Source: Mariannaea sp. PMI_226 (Eukaryota; Ascomycota; Sordariomycetes; Hypocreales; Nectriaceae). Taken from it: 64,000 bases of DNA. The position numbers and the translations under genes are program-made. Location of the stretch: contig JANFOG010000013.1 of the NCBI GenBank assembly GCA_024336345.1, forward strand, positions 434,001 through 498,000, in the 5' to 3' direction. The stretch's first letter is position 1. Each line of letters begins with the position of its first letter. Under the pieces are notes generated by a model. The model was not told the DNA's origin. It worked only from the letters and a program-made list of their open reading frames with translations, and searched no databases. Below are positions 30,967-42,313 of this stretch, piece after piece.

Positions 30967-33670
30967 TCAAGGTCTTGAGGCACCACCATTTCGAATCTCT
31001 TCGTGGTGATGGTGATGTAAACTATCATCATCGCCGTCATGATGAAGCGTGATGCTGTTGAACTCGAGGAAGGGATCTGCGATATCGCCGCCAGGAGTGG
31101 AGAGTCCACTGTCCAAGGGAACACCTTTGAGGTTCGACTTGGATCCACTGAGGTCAACACTTTCGCTCTCCTTCACATTTCTGAAGTTGACGGTATCGAT
31201 GGCTCGGCCAGTATGAGGAACAATCGGAGGCTTCATGTGTCGGATCAGAGCCCACTGCGTCGTACGGAAGAAGGGGTGAGCCTTGATGTCAGACGCGCCA
31301 GCGCGAGCTCCTAAACGACGGTTTTCGTCTTTGATCAGCAGTTTTCTGATCAGAGATTTGCACAGACTATCGATTGGTGTCAGCTTCATGTTAATGGTCT
31401 TAGCTGTTGTGCCTTGGAGAACTCACTTGGAAATTTGAGGTGCACCAGCATGATCTGGGAAAGGGATATCTTCCCGTAGAATATTCGCAAAAGTGGCATT
31501 GCGATTCTTTCCCTTGAAGGGAGTGGTACCATACAACATCTCGTAAATCAAGATGCCCAGTGTCCACCAATCGACAGCGCTAGTGTGACCGCTGCCCTTA
31601 ATAACTTCCGGCGCAATGTATTCTTCAGTGCCGACAAACGAATTGGTTCGGAAGTTGGCGATACACGATCTCGTATCGATGGTCGGGAGCTGATCTGTCC
31701 GAGCGCCGTTCTTTCCAACAATCATGGTCGGCTTGCCACCAGGGTCGGACTGCTTGGACAAATCAAAGTCTGAAAGCATGATGTGGCCCGATTGGTGCAG
31801 GAGAATGTCTGTGGAGATGTCAGCATCGGCATTCAGCGAACTCGATACCGGCCTTCTGGCAGGAGGGGTCTCTGAACTTACTCTCAGGCTTCAAATCTCG
31901 ATAAATAAATCCCATCAGGTGCAGATATTCCAATGCGGCTGTCACCTCTGCAGCGTAGAAGCGGGCGTCATCCTCAGGGATACACTTGCCCGGACGGGTT
32001 TGGAGAGCTCGGAAGAACTCGCCGCCGCTACAGTACTCCATACATAGATAGAGGTAGTCTTCTGACTGGAATGAGTGATAGAGTGTCACAATGAAGGGAT
32101 GGTTACTGGTAGCTAGAATTTCTTGCTCGGCGAGAGCTCGCTTGATCTTATTGCGCTTGATCATTTCCTTCTTGCTGAGGACTGTGGTAGGGGTTAGTAG
32201 CAGATCATTGTAAAGCGATAAAAATTGGAACATACTCTTCATGGCGTAGAGACGACTGCTCTTCTTTTCTCTCACAAGATAGACCTTTCCAACATCTCCC
32301 TTGCCGATGAGTTTAATCTTGTCGAAACTAGACGGGCTAACCTCGACATTCCTGACCTTAATCGAGTTGGAGCTGTAGGTCCGGCGGAAAGCCATGGCCG
32401 TATGGGGGGCGGGTAGGGCAGCCAAAATATCCTCGCTGTTGGCATGCTCTGTCTTTGGGTCGGGTTGGGATTGATTGGACGCAGCCAAGCCCAGTGAGCT
32501 CAAGCTAGCATCTGCGACGAGAGGGTCTTTCCCAAGTTCGGCGGTTGCTGGACGTTCGCCGTTGCCTGCACCCTTTGAGAATAGACCCTGGGCATTTGGG
32601 GCACTAGCAACTCTTCTCAACCTACGGGCCAGTTCTTCTTTAGTTTCACTGGTAACCTGCTCTGCGCTGACGCCATCTGGACCCTGGATCTTCAAAGTCG
32701 GCGTATCGGGAGGGCTTGGGGGTACAGACCCGGCGTTATGATGACGCAGGCCTGGCTGGCCCTGGTGTGCAAAGTAGGGGTTAGCATGGGCGGTAGGACT
32801 CATTGCCTCGTCCAACGGGTTGCCCTCGCTTGCAACAGTATGAGCGCGGAGGCGACCGACAGTGCTGCTAAAGAACTTATTGTGACGAGACGATTTTGAA
32901 CTGGAATCGGAGGGATTGACAGAGGTAGAGACCTTTTCCTTTTCCTTTTCCTTATCGCTTGAACCGCTGCCAGTGCTGCTGCCAGTGTTCATTCGGAAAA
33001 AGCTACGGAGGCGATGGCTGACCTGGCCGCCAGAGCCATTGGTAGTTTTCGATGAAGGCATGGCGATGGTATCAGAGGGGTCAAGGTAGACGGATGTGGC
33101 GGGAGTGACAACAGGTTTAGTTCGGTCAAGCAGTCGATTCCATGTTCGACGCAGCGCGGCGGGAGAATGGTCTAATTCGGCGCTCGGAAGACGATGATGC
33201 TCGTGGTTGCCGTGATGACGCTTGGGGAGGTGAATATGCAGGCGAGGTATGTGGAGTGGGTGAGAACGAGAACGGGAGTGGAATTGTGAAGGTTGATGAG
33301 ATGAGGTGGAAGCGAAAGTAGAGGGTGATGTTGATGACAAAGACGACGATGGGGGGATCGAAGATGACGACGTCGCAGTTTCTGTCGCGAGGGCGGGATC
33401 GGGCGAATGCGACTGCGAAGTCGAGGTAAAGGCAGTGACCTCCTCGTTCGGTACGGTGAGAGACTCCGAGCGAGATTGATGATAGGAACGAGACGTGGAA
33501 ATGGAGTGAGGTTGACGATGAACAAGAGAAGAGGAGGAGAAGGAGGAAGAGAAGGAGTACAAGGACCGATGAGACTTGTGCTTAGCAACGTGCGCAACCT
33601 GGCAAACTTGGGTCCCGGTAAAAGCAGCAGCAGCCTCCTGGAACTGGGCCTGAGTCGGGGAATGGGCCAT
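30967..33670 (-). CDS. nrc-2: NRC-2/Fpk1-like AGC protein kinase
   Basis: Four exons: 33670-32236, 32181-31882, 31808-31427 and 31366-30967 (introns 54, 73, 60 nt), 838 residues. The N-terminal about 440 residues are a Ser/His/Pro-rich disordered region. The kinase domain begins [18 protein letters not shown] at about residue 446. It has the ATP lysine in LYAMK, the catalytic YRDLKPEN loop, a DFD magnesium-binding variant, and EEYIAPEV. The long activation-segment insert is characteristic of the NRC-2/Kin82/Fpk group. An AGC C-terminal extension with NFRNVKES follows. In Neurospora NRC-2 represses entry into the conidiation programme; in yeast the homologues phosphorylate phospholipid flippases. 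Every splice restores a conserved kinase motif, so the exon calls are firm. Confidence 0.93.
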
Positions 33671-33896
33671 GGGCTATGGTAATGAGACGGGCGATTTACG
33701 GGGGGCCGGGGCCGGGGGACGATTCTCCGCGAGGCGGGTGTGAGGGAGGCGGATGCTTTGTTGCCTGAGGCAGCAACTGGCAATAGTCTTGGTACTGAGG
33801 TGCTGTTAGTCAAGCGCTAAGAATTAAAGGGTCCCTTTGGGGGAAGGGTGGGATGGCCTAGGTGGCTGCGCAGGTAGGCAACGAGATAACAGCCAT

Positions 33897-33912
33897 AGAG
33901 AGAGAGAGAGAG
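33897..33912. repeat. (AG)8 microsatellite
   Basis: Perfect dinucleotide repeat upstream of the NRC-2 kinase start; on the coding strand it reads CT. Confidence 0.85.
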
Positions 33913-34758
33913 GAAATCAGCCTCCTCTTACCTTGTCCACGTACAATTTGAAATAGGTTGACTAAGAGAATACACGAAAAAGGAAAATAAAAAAAGAAAA
34001 GAAAGGAATGGAAAAAAAAAGGTACACACAGGGTAATAGGAGGGAAAGGAGAAATAAAAAGGGGGTGATAAATATAAATGTGAGGCTGCACCACAAAATC
34101 ACCAATTATCGCGGTTCAGTACTATCGCCACAAGGCATATGAAGTACTGTACCTATAGGTAAGTAAGGTACTGCAGGTACTGATACGAAGTTCAACCAAC
34201 ACGTTCGTCTTCGTGTTTCTTGTCGCAACGAAAACCCGGGATAGTGGGGAGAGAGGGTCTGGCTGCCACTGGTAACCGAACAGGTCGCTAAGTGGGCGGG
34301 CTCGCCGTGCCGCTAAAGACAACCGATTTGGGGGGGCGGGACTGGGAACAGCAGCTTGGAAAGCTGGGAACGCGGTGCCCTGGACTGGGCAATTAGCGTG
34401 GCGTGTCGTCGGTCGTATTCTGCGCCAAGGGCTTCTCGGCCAGTCTGAGAATGTTCGAGGGGGCGATAGAAGCAATCGGTCAGTAGATGGATTCCCAGCA
34501 GGGAGAGGAAATGAGAGAGTGTGTGTGAGCAGAGCAGAGTGAGGTAGAGGAGAGAAAAGAACAAGTTCTAGTTGACTGATGAGAGAGAAAGGAGGGGAGA
34601 TGAGAAGCTGACAGGAATGGCAGTGCGAGGGAGGGGGTGGCCGGGTCTGTCGAACGACTCCCGTCCCATCAATTTGGCCCGTCCGCCATCAGCACTGCGC
34701 AGTGAATTATCCAGCCAGTGTAATGCCGTGATGTGATGCCATGTGGTGATGCAACGAT

Positions 34759-34782
34759 CACCACCACCACCACCACCACCAC
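34759..34782. repeat. (CAC)8 microsatellite
   Basis: Eight perfect CAC units in the NRC-2 upstream spacer; no coding context. Confidence 0.9.
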
Positions 34783-36979
34783 TTCTGCCCCCCCGCTGAC
34801 ATATCCAGCCATTGTCGCGGGCGGGCAACTAAAGGCGATGCCCCAGATACGTAGACATCGTAGATGCGTCTGAGTCATTAGAGGAATGGTGCCGACTATT
34901 CGAACTGCCTAATTCGCAACAGTTTTTGCCTACTAGGCAAACCCAAAGACTGTACGGTGTTGCTCTTCTGGTTAATTTATCCAACCTACAATACATATTT
35001 ATCACTCCCCCCGCTCAATACCAGATATGTACCAAGCCAGATAACTACTTTGAGTCCTTCACCAGCCCTACCTGTGGCGACAAGAGACCAAGTACACAGA
35101 AGCCATTACTTCCGGCCAAGAAACATACAGTTGGCTCCTTTTCCACCACGCAATGCCCGAATAATTGATGAACATGAGAGCTCAAATGAGGAGGGTCTGT
35201 GTCGATATTGAGTGATTGCCAAGGATCGATCTGCTGACTGTCAGACTCCTGGTTTTTTTGTTTTTTTTTTTCATCAAATATCAATTGTTTCGTTCAATTA
35301 GATCCAGCCAGTGCTCTTTTCTTTCTACATAGTGGGTATGTCTCAGTTAATTGAACCTGTCTCCTGCGATGAAGGAAATCCGGAAAGCTATCCGACAGTC
35401 TATCCAATAAAGTTGGTTCTTCGTATGCATAATCGGTGGTCGGCTACTGCTAGTGATGTTGTAACAGGTTTTTGAATACAACACAGTTCATTTTCACCTC
35501 CATTGGACGATACTACAGCAAACAAGAATCTCCAATGTAAAAACCTAAACATCAAGCATGGAATTATCAATCACGCTAAAAGAATCTCACAAACAAGGAT
35601 GCCATCCGTTGCATGGTTGAGAACACTTGGCTCCACCTCCGCCCGATCTAGCAGCGCTTCCGTGAGCATGCCAACGGTTATGGTAACAAATTCGTCATTA
35701 TGCATCAATGGGCGAGAATGAAACAAAAATCCCGTTTCACTATGGGGTAAGACTATTTCTTCCAGAGTCTTTGCATTTATTAGAGGTAGGTTTGGAGGTA
35801 ACATTTATTTTGTGTCCCAGACTACATACTTAAGACACCCTTAAGATGACTTATTATCGGGAACAGCCAAGCTTGACCCGGTAATGAAACGCTTGGCCAC
35901 GGCAGTAATTATTCCTGTTTCTCCGTCCTAATCAAATAGACAACTCCATTAATATCCTTCTGATAACGTTATTCGTTCCTGTAGGCAGCAAGTGTAATGT
36001 GGCCTTTGCATATATGGGTAAGTCGACCTACCTGGCTCGCCTTTATCCTCTCAACGCGAAGCATTTGCCGTTGTATCAAATCTGCATTTAGGGTGGGACT
36101 ACTGTTGCTTCGTAAGGCAACTGGCAGGGCCGTAGCTCTCCAGGCTCCCTTTCATGACAGCTTCATGTAAAGCATGAAACGTTTCCCAACCCATCCCCTG
36201 CCTTGAGAGGGAAACTCAACAATCGGTCACGCAGAAGCCGATACTACCTAAGCACACAACGGGAGGTTATCGGAATCGTCGAATCGCCACCTCTCCGATC
36301 CGGCGCTTGCGTGGGGGGCAATAGCTTAATGACCCTACGTAATTTCTCGTCACAATTCATGAGCTGTGTGTTTTGGCAAAAGCGGCGTCGTTTGCATTGA
36401 GGCTGAGTCGAAACAAAACCGTGTGGGTGGAATCCGCCTTAGAAATCATGCCAGACAAAAAAAGCTTAGAAATAGGGATAGAGCAGAGAAACGTCATCGC
36501 CGGCCTCCCGGCTTTCTTGGGCACTCGGATTGGAAGCCGTACCAGGGCCTCGGAACGAGCGGAAATAACAAGCCAATATCTCCCGTGTCAGATTCCTTTT
36601 AGGCGGGACGGTTTGCGGATACCTAGTCTATCCGCGTGTAGGAAAACGATCAAGACCAGGACCAAAGAGACTTATTTCAGTACAGTGACCAAGACAGTCG
36701 CTGACAGCAACTGATAGCAATAACGTGCATAATAGTACACAGTACATGTAACCGATTTAGACCCCTTGATCCTAATAACTACCTAGTCTATCTTATAGAT
36801 CTTCTTCAGGGTCAGGGGCACACCAAATGGTTGGCATCGGTAACAGTTGATAGGCATACCGTCTTCCAGGTTGAAAATGTCCTATTGTATTATCGTTTTC
36901 CGTGTTTTCGGTCTCGCTTCGTTAGCCTTTATTCGACGGCATAGATTTTAAGTTATAGATCAAAGGAGAAATTTGAAAG

Positions 36980-37003
36980 AAAAAAAAAAAAAGAAAAAAA
37001 AAA
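36980..37003. repeat. Poly-A tract
   Basis: 24 bases, all A except one G at 36993, in the spacer downstream of PCF11. Confidence 0.85.
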
Positions 37004-37460
37004 GACATGGACGGCCAGAAAGTTGGGATAAACTGAGGGTATTCGTCAGATCCTCACTCTCACTATACAGGCAAACGCAGAGCCACTGTGGATTTCCAGG
37101 AGCTATATTCATATTCAATTGCCAAAATGTCTTTGTTTCTACTTAGGTAGCAGTCATTGTAACGCTTACTACTCTCCATACTCTTCGCCTTCGACCCAAC
37201 TACTGTTATTTAACTTATTGCCACCCATGATCTAACGAGCAGTCCGTGCCAACCAGAAAGGCATTCTATTCGATGCCAAACTTGAACATATGCGCCCATC
37301 TCCACGCCTGGCAATGCACCAGAAAAATAAATATTTGAAAAATGGAAGATGAAATAACGCCCCATCCGTTTCGCTCTGCCGTTGCAATTCCGAAGTATAT
37401 AGAGTATACCCGCCGCCCACCAAAATGCATCATTCCTTTGTTATCATATCCATAGATCCG

Positions 37461-39760
37461 CTAGGCGGCTGTCTTCAAGGATCGCACCTTGGGCGACGAA
37501 ATGCTCGTCTCTGCCTTGCGCTTCCCCAATACTGGTTCCGGGGCCGACCGTGTCACGCCGGGTGTGCTCTCACGATCTCGAGTCGCCTCTGCATGGCATG
37601 AGGCGTGGTACGCTCTGTTACCAACAAGTACCGTGTCCAACCACACCCACTCCTGCGCTGTGTCAAGCCATTTGTTCTCGAATCTGTCTTGGCAGATCGG
37701 GCACACAATGTTGATGCCTTTGGATGGGTCAGGCACGGGAATGTACTTGGGCTTTGACTCGGCTTCTTTGATCGCTTTTGCTGAAGCCTCTTCGGGAACA
37801 GGCATATGATCTGCGTCTACTACTTCTCGAGATTTGACCCAGTCCTACTCAATGTTAGTAATTGCACATGCTATATCAGATGTAGAAGTTTTCTTCTTCT
37901 TCTTTACTTACATGTTGATCGACATACCAACTCCGGTGCATGCCTCTCTTCTCAGCTTCGGTTGTGCGTTGATGAACTCGGAAATGCCAGTCCATATGAG
38001 CAGTCTTCTTCTTTCTGCCCTCTTCATCTGTCCGGAATCGTCGGCCACATTGAGTACAAGGTGGCCCCAGATCATCATATAGTCCAGCAAGTAGTGAAGG
38101 ATGGAATCTAAAGAAGAATCGATTAGTACCATTCATTTACAGCAGCAAAATTTCAGGGAGAGTCGCTTACGGTTGCTTTAGAGATATCGAAGTGATTCCC
38201 TGTGCTGGACGTTCAGTTCTGGCAGCAGCCGCCTTGGTTGCTGCCAAGATACTAGCAATGTTAGGAGGCAATATCGATGCAGGCGGCGGGACTGGTGTGG
38301 CTGCTGGAGGTGTAGGGGTAGCTGCAGGAACGGATGGTAGTAAACCAGCAGCTCGAAGTTGATCGAGCAACCCGAGAGCCGCTGGTGCACTCGGAACTGC
38401 AGCTGGTTTTGGTGGCTCAGCATGCGTTTGGGGCGGTGGTGGTCGTATAGCCACATTGGCATACGGAGGGGGGGTTGGTTTGAGAGTCACGCTCTGAGTT
38501 GCCGCCGCTTGCCTCGCCATCAAAGCTGCTAGAGCCCCAGGCCCCAACAAAGAATCAAGCGTCACGGCTCCTTGAGCTGGAGCCGGCGATGGAGTTACAG
38601 CCACAGGCGGCGCTGATGGTGCCTGAGGGGGTACAGATGCAGGAATAATAGGAATCGACGACTGACTCGACGAAACTCTCATGTTTACAGAAGCAGCAAG
38701 ATCAGTTACTTTGGTCTTAATGAGCTCAAGCTGGTCCGGCGGCAGGCTTGTACTCTGCAAAATGCCTTGGAGATCCACAAGTGCTCTTAATCTGTTTTGA
38801 ACACTAGCATCATGTGGGTTTTGCGAAACTTCCGCTCTAGTCGCCACAATCAGGTTCTGAATGTCACTCTTCAATGTTTCTATGCTTATCCCAGCTGTGG
38901 TTGGAGCTCCAAACGCTCCGGAATACTGATGTTGGAAGGATGCAGCTGCTGAGCCGGCTAACTGACCAGCTGGCTGAGCTGGCGCATGTGGATAAATAGG
39001 AGCCTAGGCTAATCAGTAATTGTATACAAAAGCGTCAGAGGAAGCATCATACCTGTTGGCCAAGATAGGGAGGGTTCCCATTCGGAGGGGGGTACTGCAC
39101 GGGATAACCTGGAGGTGCTGCTCCTGGCCCTCGCATTCCAGGAGGCGTAGGGGTATCGCGATGAGGCACCCCCGCCCGAGGTCTGCCTTGAATAGGACCT
39201 TGGCTTGGCATGCTCGCAGCCCTGGCCTTCATTAAAGCGTTCTCGATTGGTCGTACCAACTCGGGCTGAAATACTGGCCGATTATCCAATGAACCAGGCA
39301 CAGGCTCTTTCCAAGTCCTTAGCATCTCCTCCATCTTGCGTCGAATGGGCTGGTCAACCACCGCGTAAGACTCCATAAAGGTTTTGAATAAACTGCGGCC
39401 AAAATATAAAGTATACGGAGTGCCAACATTCTTAACAATCGAATCCAACACGTATAGAGCTGGTAGTTTCTTGTTTGGTGCGGCCTATAAATGCTATTAG
39501 TAGCTGTATCGCCACATTCAATTTTAAGCCAGAAGGAGGAACAGATTAGGGGAATAGCCGAAGAATTGAAAGCAAAAACGAAAAAAACAATTCACACCTA
39601 CCTTAAGAATATGCTGCTGTATAACTTCCGCGATAGCTAGTGCATGTTCCGTATTCTCTCTAGCAATGACTGTTAAATTGCTGATTTCAAACCGCATATT
39701 AGAGGAGAGATCCTCCAGCGCGAGGCGATAATCCTCGGCAACTTCGGCGGATTCGGACAT
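37461..39760 (-). CDS. PCF11: Pcf11, mRNA 3'-end processing and termination factor
   Basis: Five exons: 39760-39602, 39484-39053, 39003-38171, 38107-37912 and 37844-37461 (introns 117, 49, 63, 67 nt), 667 residues. The N-terminal CTD-interacting domain (about 1-140) starts EVAEDYRLALEDLSSN and includes KKLPALYVLDSIVKN. A Pro/Gln/Ala-rich middle follows, with a conserved-looking helical segment SDIQNLIVATRAEV. There are two C-terminal zinc-binding regions: PPCTQCGRRF...HMDWHFRVH (about 485-515) and VCPICQDRF...HASCHAEA (about 575-620), which flank the Clp1-binding region in this family. Pcf11 binds Ser2-phosphorylated RNA polymerase II and is part of cleavage factor IA. All splice junctions keep the frame and rejoin conserved sequence. 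Confidence 0.93.
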
Positions 39761-41458
39761 GATGGACGTCGCTGTACAAGAGCAAGCGAAGAATGAATGA
39801 GGATGGTGCAAGGGGAAGGAGATTCAGGGACGATGCCTCTGTTCTGCAAAACGCGAGGTCCTTTAATGAAAAGCTTGACGGACGATGGCACCGAATACAC
39901 GGCGCAAACAGACACTTTAAAATGGTCAAGTTTATTCCAAGAACTCACGTTCCTGGCGCACAGCACAGCCTTTCCCAGTTCTAGCCCCAGTACCAATACG
40001 ATTCTCGTTACCCAGAGCAACCTGATTTTTGCTAACGCCACGATCAAGCTCCAACCGACATGTTCCAACCGTCTTCACCACGAATGCGCTCTATGTATAC
40101 ACAGTCTCTAACGGACTGCCGCGATCGATAAGAAGGATACTGAACAGCCTGGCGAGAGAAGTCGGGTCGATGTCGTCACAAAGGGAGATGGCGAACCTGA
40201 TAGGAAATGATCACGAGCGAGATTGTGAACAAAGTGCAGCAAGGTGTCACGTCGATGTTCAGTGGAATTTCCGAATATTTCAAATATGTATGCGATACGG
40301 CCGGCTTGTTGATGACTGCGTCGGACACGTTGAGGGCGTTGGTCGTGGCTGTGGTTGTTGGGTTGATGATGAAGAGGCAATGCCCGAGTCCCTTGTCACC
40401 AGGTTATCTTTGAGCTCATCCATGTGCACGTGACCGTAACCTTAAATTTCCACCTTTGGGTCCATGTACCTGAACAGTTGATTTTCCAAAACACATCTGA
40501 GAATGCCCCCACTTTTTTCCTTTGAGCCATACCTTAGATACTTGTTTCTATATCAGCTCGCCTGGTTGAAGGGGTGCTTGGGGTGGTTCAAGTATCATTA
40601 TACTCCTATCCAAGCAAAACAACTCGGTAAGTTCGTTACACCTGGCATTGTTCTTTTGGTGGCTTAGTCAGAAATATGTGACTCATTCTAATTGGTCGAA
40701 TGCCTGACAAGCTGGAAGACCAATGGACAAAACAAAACCCCTGATGTTAAAAAATGGTAGGCAAATACTCTATGAGGTTTAGGCAGCAGAGGACTGGTGA
40801 TTTACATCTTGAAGTATATCCTGTGGGACTTTATTCCACTGCTGATCGTCAACATGGAAGTTGCTGTAAGCGTCGGCAATAATTACCTATAGCTTTATAG
40901 TTAAGTAGCGTTTCAAAACCAGCTACTAAAGCACCTTGCATATACTGCAAGAGCCTAGGACGAAGTGGCCACTGTTTTGTGTTTATCTGTATGCAATCGC
41001 GATACTTGGGTCTTGAACTCATTCAACGGTTGGTATTGTAATCGAGATAAGTTGAGAGGCGAATGCCGTCGTACAAGGGGAAACGAGAGAGATGCGGAAA
41101 TACCAGCGCGACCAGTAAACTACAACGCAGAAGCTGCAAACAGCTACTTGGCCTGGTACGTCAGGTCCTTGATCTACAGAACAAACACATCGGAGCCCTC
41201 TGGTAGTAAATATGAACATTAATGAGAGTGTTCTTTTTGATTCCCTAGTTGCTGAGCTAACCTAAGGTAACATTTCTATGATAGTCTGCCTTTGTGGACG
41301 GGTATAAATTTCCGTTGGAGATGTAAACGAAAAGAAAAAAAAACTGAACAAGCCGAAACGCCCTGATCCTTTGAAGTCCAATGCTCCTCCATCCCATATC
41401 TTTGTGAGTAATTCTGTTTTTTTTTTTTTTTTTTTCATGCGTAGAGCAGACATCCCCC
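39761..41458. other. PCF11 upstream region and 3' flank of the membrane-protein gene
   Basis: 1.7 kb. A plus-strand frame at 40207-40413 encodes 68 residues with a hydrophobic stretch (LRALVVAVVVGLMM) and could be a small tail-anchored protein, but no family match is recognised and it is not called as a gene. The rest shows nothing supportable. Confidence 0.45.
41417..41435. repeat. Poly-T tract (T19)
   Basis: Homopolymer just downstream of the membrane-protein stop codon. On the coding strand it is poly-A, probably in the 3' UTR. Confidence 0.9.
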
Positions 41459-42313
41459 TCAGAAGCGGGACATGTGCGCCTCAGAATATCGGCTCACTGC
41501 GTGGTTCATGGGATGCAGCGCGGTGTCAGGACGTCGAATATCCGGTGCAATAGGACTGCGTCGATCGTGATCCCACTGTTCGCCGTCGGTGGTCTGTTGG
41601 AAGGAAGGAGAGTAGGCGGGATCACGCTCAACATCGTACTGATGATGGACATGGGAGGGCATGGGAGCGCTAATCTCGGGTCGAGGAGATGAGATGTTCT
41701 TGTTCTTCTTGTTCTTACCCCAGAAGAATGACATGAAAGACGACTTGCCCTTCTCTTCCTTGAAAGAGTTGCTACGAACCGAGTAATGCTCTTTCAGGGA
41801 GGGCGCCGTCGGGTGAGCGGTCGCAAGCGAACCTTCAGAGCGAACGGCGCGGGCACTAATACCGTTGGCCGAGTCGCGGAAGATGAAGGAGCAAACAATA
41901 TTGCAGATTCCAAAGGTAATGGCGAGAACACCTGCAGCCAGAACCAGGCGCCAAAAGGGCATACCAAGCTCCTTGCTAGTGTTGGAAGGCTGGTTGAGCT
42001 TTCCGAGAATGTTGCAGCCGATGATGCACATGGCAACACCAAGCCAGGTGAGGCCACATTCGTCAGATAGGACGGGCCAGTTTCGGCGGAAGTATCCCTT
42101 GGCGAAGGGCAACTCGGACACTACAATGAATGTGGCGATGGTGCTGGTAAAAAAGAGAGAGGCGGCGTCGAAGAAGAACCAGCCGCTGGAAGTGTCGATC
42201 TTGATGATGAGTGTCCAGCACGCAACAGCAGCAGCGAGAAGGGCGATGATGGTAAAGACGCGGAGAACCTGGAGGATGATCATCCCCGGTCCCTTGATAG
42301 ATTCTTTAAACAT
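41459..42313 (-). CDS. Fungal four-TM membrane protein (DUF7598-like)
   Basis: Single exon, 284 residues. Four hydrophobic segments lie at about 10-30 (ILQVLRVFTIIALLAAAVAC), 45-65, 88-106 (GLTWLGVAMCIIGCNILG) and 124-148 (RLVLAAGVLAITFGICNIV). They are followed by a hydrophilic cytosolic-type tail of about 130 residues rich in Ser, Lys and His (WGKNKKNKN, SHVHHQYDVERDPAY). The arrangement resembles MARVEL-type or DUF7598 fungal membrane proteins of unknown role. The start MFKESIKGPG fits, with a basic residue close to TM1. It is unrelated in function to its neighbours as far as can be seen. Confidence 0.75.
   Translation of the reverse strand: MFKESIKGPGMIILQVLRVFTIIALLAAAVACWTLIIKIDTSSGWFFFDAASLFFTSTIATFIVVSELPFAKGYFRRNWPVLSDECGLTWLGVAMCIIGCNILGKLNQPSNTSKELGMPFWRLVLAAGVLAITFGICNIVCSFIFRDSANGISARAVRSEGSLATAHPTAPSLKEHYSVRSNSFKEEKGKSSFMSFFWGKNKKNKNISSPRPEISAPMPSHVHHQYDVERDPAYSPSFQQTTDGEQWDHDRRSPIAPDIRRPDTALHPMNHAVSRYSEAHMSRF

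Larger units (their letters stand above)
33671..37460. other. Long spacer: NRC-2 promoter/leader and PCF11 3' flank
   Basis: 3.8 kb without a recognisable gene. The first about 900 bp upstream of the kinase start are rich in purine/pyrimidine tracts, including (AG)8 at 33897-33912, suiting a long regulated 5' leader. Short frames at 36203-36714 are not protein-like. No RNA gene seen. Confidence 0.5.
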
